Shown: positions 45,934-54,143, counted from the stretch's first letter. The stretch is DNA of 64,000 nt from an uncultured Bacteroidota bacterium (GCA_902800395.1 CADCEC010000003.1:62001-126000); one strand, 5' to 3'. Notes: generated by a model from the letters alone, not told the origin. Numbers and translations: made by a program.

Positions 45934-45957
45934 CCCCTGCGGGAGGACCTGCAGGGG
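45934..45957 (+). terminator. Terminator of the Fic gene
   Basis: CCCCTGC (45934-45940) pairs with GCAGGGG (45951-45957), followed by TTTT. Confidence 0.72.
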
Positions 45958-46091
45958 TTTTACTTTTCTCTTGCTCCGGAGATGGGGGGTAAAGGGAGGG
46001 GTAAGAGAGGAGTAAGAGTTGAGTAAGAGTTATAGACAACAAGGTGGTGATTATCAGCCAAATGGAAAAGCAAGAAAAATGGGGTAAAAAA

Positions 46092-46124
46092 CGGTCCCCG
46101 ACACATTTTTTGCATCGGGGACCG
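46092..46124 (-). terminator. Terminator of the repeat-protein gene
   Basis: CGGTCCCCGA (46092-46101) and TCGGGGACCG (46115-46124): perfect 10-bp stem, downstream of the minus-strand gene at 46144. Confidence 0.72.
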
Positions 46125-46143
46125 AAAGGGATTGTAACTGTCT

Positions 46144-46638
46144 CTATTTGAAGAAGTCAAAGAAGAAATAGAGGGCGGCGTGGCGCTGGGGGACGCCGCG
46201 GGCGGTGCCGAGGGTGCGGTTGCTGCTGTCGCGGACGGTGCCGTCGCTCTCCACCTTGCCGAGGTAGGAGCCGTTACGGTTGCGGACGGTGCCGTCGCTC
46301 TCTATCCTGCCGATATAGGCATTATTGCGGTCGCGGACAGTGCCGTCGCTCTCTATCTTGCCGATGTAGGTGTTGCTGCAGTCGCGGATGTCGCCGTCGC
46401 TCTCGATGCAGCCTATCGTGGAGTTGCTGCTGTTGCGAACCGTCCCATCGCTCTCTATCGTCGCGATGGAGGCGTTGTTAGAATTGCGGATTGTCTGAGA
46501 ATGAAGAGTGGAGAATGAAGAATGAAGAATAAGAAATAGTAGGAGACAGGAGACAGGAGTTAAGGAGTTTAGCCAATAGCGCCGGCTGGCACATTTGTCT
46601 TTAACTTCTCTAACTTCTTTAAATTCTTTAACTTCCAT
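46144..46638 (-). CDS. Secreted IESDG-repeat protein with repeat-derived signal region
   Basis: 164 aa. From residue ~50 it has five to six 16-17-residue repeats of the form R-N/D-x-N-N-x-x-I-G-x-I-E-S-D-G-T-V, likely beta turns. Before it, the N-terminus is coded by low-complexity DNA twice: EVKEFKEVREVKD (46600-46640) and LHSSFSTLHS (46496-46540), the latter forming the end of the hydrophobic signal sequence (LLLFLILHSSFSTLHSQ). Predicted secreted; function unknown. It is on the same strand as 46646 and starts eight bases after that gene ends. Confidence 0.7.
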   Translation of the reverse strand: MEVKEFKEVREVKDKCASRRYWLNSLTPVSCLLLFLILHSSFSTLHSQTIRNSNNASIATIESDGTVRNSSNSTIGCIESDGDIRDCSNTYIGKIESDGTVRDRNNAYIGRIESDGTVRNRNGSYLGKVESDGTVRDSSNRTLGTARGVPQRHAALYFFFDFFK

Positions 46639-46645
46639 ATATTAA

Positions 46646-47539
46646 TTATTGTATCTTAAACAAATAGTCGAAGCTGTAGGTGCGGACGTAGAGGTAGCCG
46701 TCTTTGGGGACGACCTCGTTGACCATCTTCTTCATGGGGATTTTCTGGATGCGCTGGCCGCTGTATTTGTCGAGGATGAAGAGATTGTCGGGCTCGGAGG
46801 TGAAGCCGTAGCCGCAGATGATGGAGTTGTCCACGATGGCGAAGTGCGAGTTGCAGGTCATCGGCTGGGTGGTCCATACAATCTCCTGCTTCTCGAGGTC
46901 GAAAGCGGTGATGTAGCCCGTCTGGTAACCGGCGCCGTCGGAGTAGCCGTTGGTGCCGTGGGCGATGTAGAGGATGTTGCCCTCGATGATGAAATCGTCG
47001 AGACTCTGGGTGTTACCCATCAGCGTGGTCTTGGGGGAGAACTTCCAGTTCTCGAAGTCATAGGCGGCATAGAGGGTCTGCTGGGCCTCGTCGGTGATGA
47101 CCATCTTGAGGGTGTTGCCCCAGTTCTCGCCGTAGGTGGTGATGAGGTAGCCGCCGGTGCGGTAGCGGAAACGCGGGGCGAACTGTCCCATGGGGAGCTC
47201 GACGCGCTCCTCGCGGAGAGTGAGGCCGTTGTTCATCACCCACTCCTCGTCGTCGGTGATAGCGTTCTCCTTGCAGGAGAGCTTCTTGAGCTTCACCTGC
47301 TTACGCTTCTTGTCGAGTTTCAGCACATGACCCGTGAAGTCGGGAGCCGCCACGAGGGTGAACTGCAGGTTCTGCACGTTGTCGGGGTCGAAGGTGCCGA
47401 TGGCCGTGAGCTTATAGTCGGCCTTGAAGGCTTCGTTGCGCTGTGGATATTCCTTGCCCTTTTTCTGAGCACACAGCGTGGTGGGGAGGAGGAAGCATAA
47501 CGATGCCAGAATGAGAGTGCAAAAAATCTTTTTCATCAT
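46646..47539 (-). CDS. Secreted hypothetical protein
   Basis: 297 aa, signal peptide ending in TTLCAQ. Contains repeated blade-like segments (YLITTYGENWGNTLKMVITD, LYIAHGTNGYSDGAGYQTGY, ITAFDLEKQEIVWTTQPMTC, IICGYGFTSEPDNLFILDKY) that suggest a small beta-propeller or PQQ-like fold. Last residue block KDGYLYVRTYSFDYLFKIQ. Function unknown. Promoter at 47564-47594; the repeat protein follows after eight bases, so the two are one operon. Confidence 0.72.
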   Translation of the reverse strand: MMKKIFCTLILASLCFLLPTTLCAQKKGKEYPQRNEAFKADYKLTAIGTFDPDNVQNLQFTLVAAPDFTGHVLKLDKKRKQVKLKKLSCKENAITDDEEWVMNNGLTLREERVELPMGQFAPRFRYRTGGYLITTYGENWGNTLKMVITDEAQQTLYAAYDFENWKFSPKTTLMGNTQSLDDFIIEGNILYIAHGTNGYSDGAGYQTGYITAFDLEKQEIVWTTQPMTCNSHFAIVDNSIICGYGFTSEPDNLFILDKYSGQRIQKIPMKKMVNEVVPKDGYLYVRTYSFDYLFKIQ

Positions 47540-47563
47540 TGTTGATAACTATTTTTCGAGATG

Positions 47564-47594
47564 CAAAAGTACGAAAGATGTTTGATATGGCAAA
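47564..47594 (-). promoter_or_regulatory. Bacteroidetes-type promoter for 46646-47539
   Basis: Minus strand: TTTG (47594-47591), 19 bp, TACTTTTG (47571-47564), about 25 bp before the start codon. Confidence 0.78.
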
Positions 47595-47635
47595 AAAAAT
47601 CTGATTTTTCAACAGGTCAAAGTTAAGAACTTTAT

Positions 47636-47666
47636 TTTGCCGAACGGGGGAATGGATGTATCTTTG
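47636..47666 (+). promoter_or_regulatory. Bacteroidetes-type promoter for nrdD-nrdG
   Basis: TTTG (47636-47639), 19 bp, TATCTTTG (47659-47666). Predicts a leader of about 340 nt that contains the cobalamin riboswitch. Confidence 0.82.
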
Positions 47667-47704
47667 CAACGTGTAAAAGAGGCCGAAGAACGGCTTAAGT
47701 TCTT

Positions 47705-47896
47705 TGACATGAATTGTTTGTCATGGGTGCCCACCCTGAGAGGCGGGCACGAAGAGGGAATCGCGTGAGAATCGCGAGCTGTCGCGCAACTGTGTTCTGT
47801 GAACACGGTGTCGGCATAGCCGACAACTGTCACAAAGACGGTGTCGGCTTGGCCGACAACTGTTCACAAATAAAGCCAGACACCTGCCATGATAAA
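47705..47896 (+). ncRNA. Cobalamin (B12) riboswitch
   Basis: The conserved core is plain: GGTGCCCACC near 47727, GGGAATCGCGTGAGAATCGC (47757-47776), GAGCTGTCGCGCAACTGT (47776-47793) and AAGCCAGACACCTGCC at the 3' side (47873-47888). It lies between a strong promoter and nrdD, so binding of a cobalamin should shut off anaerobic ribonucleotide reductase. Between core and the 3' box is a variable arm holding two nearly identical 26-nt hairpins (47805-47830 and 47838-47863; two bases differ), an apparent internal duplication. Confidence 0.88.
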
Positions 47897-48010
47897 CCTC
47901 GAACCACGCCGCTTTCGCGTCAAAAGCCGGCCGAGACTTCTCAAACAGGCAGTCCGCTTCCGTGCGCGAAACATATTATTATAATAAGAGAAAAAAAGAC
48001 CAACATAACA

Positions 48011-50107
48011 ATGGAGACCAACAGCTTCAACATCACCAAACGCGACGGGACGCAGGAACGCTTCTCGCTCGACAAGATAATGAATGCCATCATCAAGGCA
48101 TTCAACTCGCAGAAAGAGCCCATCGACCTGGGCAAACTCTCGAAAATCCTCTCCCTGATTGACATCCACGACGGCATCACCGTCGAAGAGATTCAGAACC
48201 AGGTGGAAGTGGCGCTGATGAAGGAAGGCTACTACAATGTGGCCAAGAGTTTTATCCTCTACCGTCAGCAGCACACCGAGGACCGCGAGACGATGGAGAA
48301 GCTGCGCTTCCTGGGCGACTATGTGGAGGCCGCCAACGCCGCCACGGGTTCCAAGTTCGACGCCAACGCCAATGTGGAGCACAAGAACATCGCCACCCTC
48401 ATCGGCGAGCTGCCGAAGAGCGGATTCATCCGCCTGAACCGTCGCCTGCTGACCGACCGCATCAAACAGATGTACGGCAAAGAGATGAGCGACCGCTACA
48501 TCGACCTTCTGACGCACCACTTCATCTACAAGAACGACGAGACGTCGCTGGCCAACTACTGCGCCTCCATCACGATGTACCCGTGGCTGCTGGGTGGCAC
48601 CACGAGCATCGGTGGCAACTCGACGGCTCCCACCAACCTCAAGAGCTACTGCGGCGGCTTCATCAACATGGTCTTTATGGTCTCCTCCATGCTGAGCGGC
48701 GCCTGCGCCACGCCCGAGTTCCTCATGTACCTCAACTACTTCATCCAGAAGGACTACGGCAAGGACTACTGGAAGGAACCCAACAAGGTGGTCGACCTCT
48801 CGCTGCGTCAGAAGACCATGGACAAGATTATCACCGACTGCTTTGAGCAGATTGTCTACTCGCTCAACCAGCCCACAGGTGCCCGCAACTACCAGGCTGT
48901 GTTCTGGAACATTGCCTACTACGACAAGCCCTACTTCGAGAGCCTCTTCGGCGAGTTCCGATTCCCCGACGGCAGCGAGCCCGACTGGGACGGCCTCTGC
49001 TGGCTGCAGAAACGCTTCATGAAATGGTTCAACCAGGAGCGTACCAAGGCCGTGCTGACCTTCCCCGTGGAGACGATGGCACTGCTGTATGACAAGGACG
49101 GCAAGTTCGTCGACCAGGATATGGCCAACTTCACCGCCGAGATGTACTCCGAAGGTCACTCCTTCTTCACCTATATCTCTGACAATGCAGACTCTCTGAG
49201 TTCCTGCTGCCGTCTGCGCAACGAGATTACCGACAACGGCTTCAGTTACACGCTGGGTGCCGGCGGCGTAAGCACAGGCTCCAAGTCGGTGCTCACCATC
49301 AACCTCAACCGCTGCATCCAGTATGCCGTCAACAACGGCAAGGACTACAAGGAGTTCCTCACAGACATCATCGACCTCTGCCACAAGGTGCAGCTGGCTT
49401 ACAACGAGAACCTCAAGGAGCTTCAGAGCCACGGCATGCTGCCGCTCTTCGACGCCGGCTATATCGACATCGCGCGCCAGTACCTCACCATCGGTGTCAA
49501 CGGCCTGGTGGAGGCTGCCGAGTTCATGGGCATCGCCATCAAGGACAGCCCCGAATACCGCGAATTCGTGCAGACTGTCCTCGGCCTCGTGGAGAAGAAG
49601 AACAAGGAATACCGCACCAAGGAGGTGATGTTCAACTGCGAGATGATTCCCGCTGAGAACGTGGGCGTGAAACACGCCAAATGGGACCGCGAGGACGGCT
49701 ACTTCGTGCCGCGCGACTGCTACAACTCGTACTTCTATATCGTCGAAGACCAGTCGCTCACGGTGCTCGACAAGTTCCGCCTGCACGGCAAGCACTATAT
49801 CGAACACCTCACCGGCGGCTCGGCGCTGCACATGAACCTCGAGGAGCACCTCACCCAGCAGCAGTACCTGCAGCTGCTCGAGGTAGCCGCCAAGGAAGGC
49901 TGCAACTACTTCACTTTCAATATTCCCAATACCATCTGCAACGACTGCGGCCACATCGACAAGCGCTACCTCAAGGAGTGCCCGAAGTGCCACTCGAAGA
50001 ATGTCGACTACATGACCCGCATCATCGGCTACCTCAAGCGCGTGAGCAACTTCAGTCAGCCGCGCCAGCAGGAAGCCGCCCGCAGATACTACGCTACCAT
50101 GAACTAA
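48011..50107 (+). CDS. nrdD: Anaerobic ribonucleoside-triphosphate reductase
   Basis: Oxygen-independent, glycyl-radical reduction of NTPs to dNTPs. ATG 48011 gives 698 aa; the frame stays open upstream through the riboswitch but that is not coding. N-terminal ATP-cone (ITKRDGTQERFSLDKIMNAI), the reductase barrel, a C-terminal zinc site with two Cys pairs (CNDCGHIDKRYLKECPKC), and the radical Gly673 in RIIGYLKRVSNFS, where RVCGYL is more usual. nrdG follows after 3 bp. Control by the B12 riboswitch implies a cobalamin-dependent class II enzyme elsewhere in the genome. Confidence 0.96.
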   Translation: METNSFNITKRDGTQERFSLDKIMNAIIKAFNSQKEPIDLGKLSKILSLIDIHDGITVEEIQNQVEVALMKEGYYNVAKSFILYRQQHTEDRETMEKLRFLGDYVEAANAATGSKFDANANVEHKNIATLIGELPKSGFIRLNRRLLTDRIKQMYGKEMSDRYIDLLTHHFIYKNDETSLANYCASITMYPWLLGGTTSIGGNSTAPTNLKSYCGGFINMVFMVSSMLSGACATPEFLMYLNYFIQKDYGKDYWKEPNKVVDLSLRQKTMDKIITDCFEQIVYSLNQPTGARNYQAVFWNIAYYDKPYFESLFGEFRFPDGSEPDWDGLCWLQKRFMKWFNQERTKAVLTFPVETMALLYDKDGKFVDQDMANFTAEMYSEGHSFFTYISDNADSLSSCCRLRNEITDNGFSYTLGAGGVSTGSKSVLTINLNRCIQYAVNNGKDYKEFLTDIIDLCHKVQLAYNENLKELQSHGMLPLFDAGYIDIARQYLTIGVNGLVEAAEFMGIAIKDSPEYREFVQTVLGLVEKKNKEYRTKEVMFNCEMIPAENVGVKHAKWDREDGYFVPRDCYNSYFYIVEDQSLTVLDKFRLHGKHYIEHLTGGSALHMNLEEHLTQQQYLQLLEVAAKEGCNYFTFNIPNTICNDCGHIDKRYLKECPKCHSKNVDYMTRIIGYLKRVSNFSQPRQQEAARRYYATMN

Positions 50108-50110
50108 ACA

Positions 50111-50608
50111 ATGCTCAAATATACTAACACAGATATTGTCTTTCAAGAGATTCCCGACGAGGTAACGCTGGCCGTCAATCTCTCAGGGTGTCCCTGCCAC
50201 TGCCCCGGGTGCCATTCAAAATACCTCTGGGGCAACGAGGGTGAGCCGCTGACCGACGAAGCCCTCGACCACCTGCTGGCATCACAGCCTTCGGGGGTGA
50301 GTTGCGTGGCTCTCATGGGAGGTGACGCAGAACCCGCGGAGGTCGACGGCATCGCCGCACGCCTCAAAGAGCGTCATCCGAAACTCAAAACTGCTTGGTA
50401 CAGCGGCCGTTCGATACTCGCCAAGGAGGTGAATCTCGACCATCTGGATTATGTGAAGTTGGGACCTTATCTCTCGCACCTGGGTCCGCTGAAGTCACCC
50501 AAGACCAACCAGCGCCTCTATCTGGTGCAGCATCGCCGCGATACCGAACCCGGTAATGCCAACACCCTGCACGACCTCACGCCGCACTTCTGGAAGAAAA
50601 AGAATTGA
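50111..50608 (+). CDS. nrdG: Anaerobic ribonucleotide reductase activating protein
   Basis: Radical-SAM activase that installs the glycyl radical on NrdD. 165 aa with C27-x3-C31-x2-C34 (GCPCHCPGC) for the 4Fe-4S cluster, then VALMGGDAEP and KTAWYSGRS. Starts three bases after the nrdD stop codon, so co-translated. Confidence 0.94.
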   Translation: MLKYTNTDIVFQEIPDEVTLAVNLSGCPCHCPGCHSKYLWGNEGEPLTDEALDHLLASQPSGVSCVALMGGDAEPAEVDGIAARLKERHPKLKTAWYSGRSILAKEVNLDHLDYVKLGPYLSHLGPLKSPKTNQRLYLVQHRRDTEPGNANTLHDLTPHFWKKKN

Positions 50609-50611
50609 CTG

Positions 50612-51157
50612 CTACTCAGGACGATACTCCGAGAAGGTGTGGTCTTCGTAGAAGAAGAGAATCTTTACTAACCTGCGCTTGTCAGTTGAGATAGGCGCAG
50701 GTTCTTTCTTCTCTTGTTCTTTCTCCTGCTCGCGCTCCGCGCTCACGAAATCTTGTAAATCTTGTAGATTTTCCGCTTTGCGGTTTTCCTCGCGTTCCTC
50801 TTCCATCGGTTCTGGAATGGGATCTGGTTCGGGAATAGAATTAGCGATGGGAGCAGGAGAGGGGGTATCCTCAGGAATGGAAAAGAGCGTAGGCTCGGAC
50901 GAGAATCCCTGATTCCTAATTCCTGATTCCTCATTCCTCATTCCTAATTGCCCATACATCTGACCTTTACCCAAAAGCAACCAGTTGGCATCTATCTCGG
51001 GATAGCGGCGGATGACTTTGTTGACAAACTCCAAACTCGGATTGTTCCGGCCACTCAAAATATGTGACATTCCGGAGGGCTGAATTCCGATTTCCTCTGC
51101 AAACTGTTTTGCAGTGATATTTTTCGCCTGCAAAATGAGATTTATCCTGTTTATCAT
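50612..51157 (-). CDS. XRE-family transcriptional regulator
   Basis: 181 aa. N-terminal helix-turn-helix: INLILQAKNITAKQFAEEIG, IQPSGMSHILSGRNNPSLEF, then FVNKVIRRYPEIDANWLLLG, a phage-repressor-like HTH plus dimer helix. Rest is Pro/Glu-rich and low complexity; MRNEESGIRNQG (50905-50950) is encoded by GATTCCTGATTCCTCATTCC-type repeats. The last 25 residues (DKRRLVKILFFYEDHTFSEY) may be an effector domain. Six TTACA-N2-TGTAA palindromes lie in its upstream gap, so it may bind them. Confidence 0.85.
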   Translation of the reverse strand: MINRINLILQAKNITAKQFAEEIGIQPSGMSHILSGRNNPSLEFVNKVIRRYPEIDANWLLLGKGQMYGQLGMRNEESGIRNQGFSSEPTLFSIPEDTPSPAPIANSIPEPDPIPEPMEEEREENRKAENLQDLQDFVSAEREQEKEQEKKEPAPISTDKRRLVKILFFYEDHTFSEYRPE

Positions 51158-51161
51158 TTTC

Positions 51162-51556
51162 TTACAGATGTAACATCATTATTTTCGATTTACAAATGTA
51201 CTAACATTTTTTGGTACCGCCAAATAAATTTTACATTGTTACATATGTAATATATTTATATTACTAAATAATCAATTTAAATAAATTTTATATATATTTA
51301 TATTTTAGTTTTTTATATATGAAAATTATTATTATTTAAACATATGCTTAACTTGCCAATAAATTCTATTTTTTACTTTAACTTTAATTATTTAAAATAT
51401 TGATTATTAAATGATTTAATTTTATTAAGTGATATTTGTTAATACATTTAACAAAAAATACAATTATATATGGATTACATTTGTAAAATTACATAATTCT
51501 GCTGTGATTTACATTTGTAAATGGTTTGGAGTGGTGCCTGTTTGTTACAAATGTGA
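51162..51556. promoter_or_regulatory. Six TTACA-N2-TGTAA palindromes, candidate operators
   Basis: TTACAGATGTAA (51162-51173), TTACAAATGTAC (51190-51201), TTACATATGTAA (51239-51250), TTACATTTGTAA (51475-51486 and 51509-51520) and TTACAAATGTGA (51545-51556). Four are exact TTACA-N2-TGTAA, two have one mismatch. Three sit near the XRE gene start and three about 250-300 bp farther away, a pattern suitable for autoregulation and looping. The surrounding 530-bp gap is extremely AT-rich and otherwise shows no gene. Confidence 0.65.
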
Positions 51557-51620
51557 ATTACAAAAAATCGCTTCTAAGCGCCTATCGCCCCCTCCGACTA
51601 CCTGGCGCTCTAGAATACAA

Positions 51621-51646
51621 AAAAAATCGCTCAGCGGCGATTTTTT
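51621..51646 (-). terminator. Terminator after EFR1 ferredoxin
   Basis: AAAAAATCGC (51621-51630), loop TCAGCG, GCGATTTTTT (51637-51646): 10-bp stem with T-tract in both directions. Confidence 0.78.
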
Positions 51647-51689
51647 AACTCTTAACTATTATCTATTAACTTTTAACTAAACACCTCCC

Positions 51690-52469
51690 CTACCCTTCGT
51701 GTCCGAAATAATATTGTCCGCGGCGGCGGGTAATCTTCCCATAGTTGATGGCATGTTTGGGGCAGTGGTGGTAACAAGCCAGACAGCAGGTGCAGCTGCC
51801 GTCGTGATGCCAAATGGGGAGGCCATCGGTCAACGTGACGTCGCCCGTGGGACACACCTCCTCGCACTTCCCGCAATGGATGCAGACCTCGCTGTCGACG
51901 GAGAACTTCTTGTCCGTCACCATCTTACCATTGAAATAGCTGCCCACCACATGGCTCATCACCCACGGGGCGGGTCCTTTCCGGATATGAGTCTCCCCCT
52001 CTTTCCTGTTGACAATCAGCTCTGTGAACTCCTTCAACTGCTCTTGGGCACGGGCAATCTTCCGCTGCTCCTTCTCGGGGGTATCGGTATACATATACGG
52101 CAGACAGACATAGCTTTCGGGCATCACCAGCGAGAAGAGGCTGGTAGCCACAGGCAAGCCAGCCTTCAGCAAGTCGCTGTTGAGGATATCCATCGTCACC
52201 CCGATGCTGTCGCCACAGGTGGTGAGGGCATAGCAGAAGTGACCCTCCGCATGGTCTATGTGCATCTTCTTGATGAAGTTACGCACGATGCGTGGCGGCT
52301 GCCAGCCGTGGGTGGGGAAGACGAAGCCGATGCGCTCGCCCTCTGCCAAAGTATACTCACACCTCCCTTGCTGTTCTTCGGGGATGAATAACATCTGTTC
52401 GCCTGTCGCTTGAGCCAACGTCTCCGCTGCCCAGCGCGTATTGCCTGTTCCTGAAAAATAGAATATCAT
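51690..52469 (-). CDS. EFR1-family ferredoxin (flavodoxin plus 2x[4Fe-4S])
   Basis: 259 aa. N-terminal flavodoxin-like FSGTGNTRWAAETLA (FMN phosphate loop) and C-terminal two-cluster ferredoxin: CIHCGKCEEVCP and CTCCLACYHHCP. EFR1 proteins are predicted electron-transfer proteins; partners unknown. Starts 2 bp downstream of the AlkD-like gene end on the same strand, indicating an operon. Confidence 0.92.
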   Translation of the reverse strand: MIFYFSGTGNTRWAAETLAQATGEQMLFIPEEQQGRCEYTLAEGERIGFVFPTHGWQPPRIVRNFIKKMHIDHAEGHFCYALTTCGDSIGVTMDILNSDLLKAGLPVATSLFSLVMPESYVCLPYMYTDTPEKEQRKIARAQEQLKEFTELIVNRKEGETHIRKGPAPWVMSHVVGSYFNGKMVTDKKFSVDSEVCIHCGKCEEVCPTGDVTLTDGLPIWHHDGSCTCCLACYHHCPKHAINYGKITRRRGQYYFGHEG

Positions 52470-52471
52470 AA

Positions 52472-53152
52472 TTATCTGAGTTTTCTTAGGATTGTCTTGT
52501 GGTCGTCGCTGACGCGGAAACTCTCGAGGGCCTTCTGGATACTCTTACTCCTCACCCATCCCTCCAGGGCGTCGAGCATAGGGAGCGTAGCGTCCCACTG
52601 CTTGGCGAGGGCGGTGGCGAAGTACCACGCCTGCATCATCTTGATGTAATACTCCTCACGTTCGATGGCGGCGACCCACCGCAGGTGCTCCGGCCGGAAG
52701 TCGTCGTCGAGGTAGTGACGCATCAGCATCCCGATACCGAAGCGGACGGTATACTCGTGCTCCGCGGCCATCCATTGCCTGATTTTCGGAAGGAATTCTT
52801 CCTTATGGCGAGTGAAGGCGCGGGGTGCCAGTGAGTCGCAGACGGCCCAGTTGTCGATGTAGGGGAGGAATCGTTCCGTTTCGTCCACGAGAATCGCGTA
52901 TTTCTTTTCCTCGCACAACAGGTAAGCGTGTAGCATATTCTCCTCGTGATATCGGTGAGGCAACTCGCCGAGAATGTCTGATTGCTTGATTGCCTGATTG
53001 TTTGAGTTTTTATAGAGTTCTTTGGCAAGGGCGCGGAGCTGTGGGGAACGCACACCGATGAAGTGGTCGGGAGGCACCGTGGGGATGAGCTTCGCCGAGA
53101 AGGCGGCGTATTTCTCATCGCGCAACGAGAAGAGTTTTTCCTGTATCGTCAT
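52472..53152 (-). CDS. AlkD-like DNA alkylation repair protein
   Basis: 226 aa, HEAT-repeat-like glycosylase of the AlkD/AlkC superfamily: FIGVRSPQLRALAKELYK, ENMLHAYLLCEEKKY, YIDNWAVCDSLAPRAF (Trp/Asp region of the active face), RFGIGMLMRHYLDDDF and SIQKALESFRVSDDHK. It would excise alkylated bases. The segment YKNSNNQAIKQSDI is an in-frame insertion encoded by ACTCAAACAATCAGGCAATC (52975-53013), an octamer element also in cls and the NRPS. Overlaps the next gene upstream by 4 bp. Confidence 0.85.
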   Translation of the reverse strand: MTIQEKLFSLRDEKYAAFSAKLIPTVPPDHFIGVRSPQLRALAKELYKNSNNQAIKQSDILGELPHRYHEENMLHAYLLCEEKKYAILVDETERFLPYIDNWAVCDSLAPRAFTRHKEEFLPKIRQWMAAEHEYTVRFGIGMLMRHYLDDDFRPEHLRWVAAIEREEYYIKMMQAWYFATALAKQWDATLPMLDALEGWVRSKSIQKALESFRVSDDHKTILRKLR

Positions 53153-53637
53153 AGCAGTTTTAGGATTTTTCCGCGGGTGTGTTTTACGCCGGCACCAAGT
53201 TCAGAGGGCTCCATCAGCAGGAGGCATTGTTTCAGTTCGGCACAGAGTTCGGGGTAGTGGCGGCATTGCTGGTAGGCCAGCTTCATGCAGAGGGCTTTAA
53301 CGCCGTAGGGCTCGTCGGCGAGCATCATGTGCTCGAGGCAGAAGTCCAGCAGGTCGGTACGGATGTCGTCCCTCCCCCACTCCAACCGTTCAAGCAGTAC
53401 CATGGAGAGACGCCGCAACGGCACCTCGGATGTGGTAATGGCCAGCTGCACCAGTTTCGCGCGATACATATTTATATATATGTTGTCCTCCTTGGGCAAA
53501 TGAGTGAGCGCCCATGCGGCATTGGAAGCCTCTTTACCCTCTCCCGAGAGCATGGTACGGAACAACCGCTCGCGCACTTCGGCTTCGTTGTGTGCGCTCT
53601 TAGCCAGTGCTTTAATATCGTCGATATGCATCACCAT
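53149..53637 (-). CDS. HEAT-like hypothetical protein in the AlkD operon
   Basis: Start uncertain: ATGs at 53655, 53637 and 53631; the -7 element (TATCTTTG at 53651-53644) overlaps the longest form, so a start at 53637 or 53631 is preferred. ~162 aa, all helical (IKALAKSAHNEAEVRERLFR, AWALTHLPKEDNIYINMYRA, VPLRRLSMVLLERLEWGRDD), resembling the Bacteroidetes HEAT-repeat DUF next to AlkD. Its 3' end overlaps the AlkD-like start by 4 bp, so one operon. Confidence 0.7.
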   Translation of the reverse strand: MVMHIDDIKALAKSAHNEAEVRERLFRTMLSGEGKEASNAAWALTHLPKEDNIYINMYRAKLVQLAITTSEVPLRRLSMVLLERLEWGRDDIRTDLLDFCLEHMMLADEPYGVKALCMKLAYQQCRHYPELCAELKQCLLLMEPSELGAGVKHTRGKILKLL

Positions 53638-53643
53638 CGTACT

Positions 53644-53714
53644 GCAAAGATACACTTTTTTTCCTATTCTTTAAACATTAAACTTTAAACATTAAACTTT
53701 ATTTTGTATCTTTG
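53644..53714. promoter_or_regulatory. Divergent -7 elements in a symmetric intergenic region
   Basis: TATCTTTG at 53651-53644 (minus) and at 53707-53714 (plus). Between them are TTAAACATTAAACTT repeats (53672-53700) that provide TTTA at the -33 position for the plus gene. A repeat array thus overlaps a promoter region. Confidence 0.6.
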
Positions 53715-53741
53715 CAGTCGGAAATCTAAAACTCTTACGAT

Positions 53742-54143
53742 ATGAAAAACGCACAGATTATCGATGGTTGCCGCATTGCGTCGGACCGTATCGCCACCCT
53801 CGGCGAGAACGAGATATTTGTTTTCGGCAGCAATATCCAGGGCTCCCACGGCGGTGGTGCCGCCTGGTTTGCCTACAAGAACCTCGGAGCTGAATGGGGT
53901 GTCGGCGAAGGACTTACGGGTCGCTGCTATGCTTTGCCCACCATGGAGGGCGAAGCCTCGATGAAGGCCGCCGTCGACCATTTCATCGCCTGTGCCAAGG
54001 AGCACCCCGAGCTGACCTTCCTCGTCACCGCCGTGGGTTGCGGCATCGCGGGCTATACGCCTCAGGAGGTGGCCCCTCTCTTCAAGGAAGCCCTCTTGTT
54101 GGAAAATGTCTACCTGCCGCAGGTGTTTATCGACATCCTTTAA
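53742..54143 (+). CDS. A1S_2505-like (phage non-structural type) protein
   Basis: 133 aa. NEIFVFGSNIQGSHGGGAAW near residue 23 is the hallmark of A1S_2505-family proteins (related to the macro-domain fold and common in phage), followed by GLTGRCYALPTMEG and FLVTAVGCGIAGYTPQEVAP. Such proteins bind nucleotides or ADP-ribose-like ligands; exact role unknown. Promoter -7 at 53707. Confidence 0.82.
   Translation: MKNAQIIDGCRIASDRIATLGENEIFVFGSNIQGSHGGGAAWFAYKNLGAEWGVGEGLTGRCYALPTMEGEASMKAAVDHFIACAKEHPELTFLVTAVGCGIAGYTPQEVAPLFKEALLLENVYLPQVFIDIL

Noticed and set aside
38553-45957. Element attachment sites.
   Set aside because: No convincing direct repeat was found by eye at either edge; needs comparison with an empty site.
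47714-48010. Upstream extension of the nrdD frame through the leader.
   Set aside because: The segment is the cobalamin riboswitch and the family start is ATG 48011.
47864-50146. Long open frame on the minus strand (760 codons) across nrdD.
   Set aside because: Antisense shadow caused by GC-rich third positions; lacks domains, and the plus strand encodes a clear NrdD.
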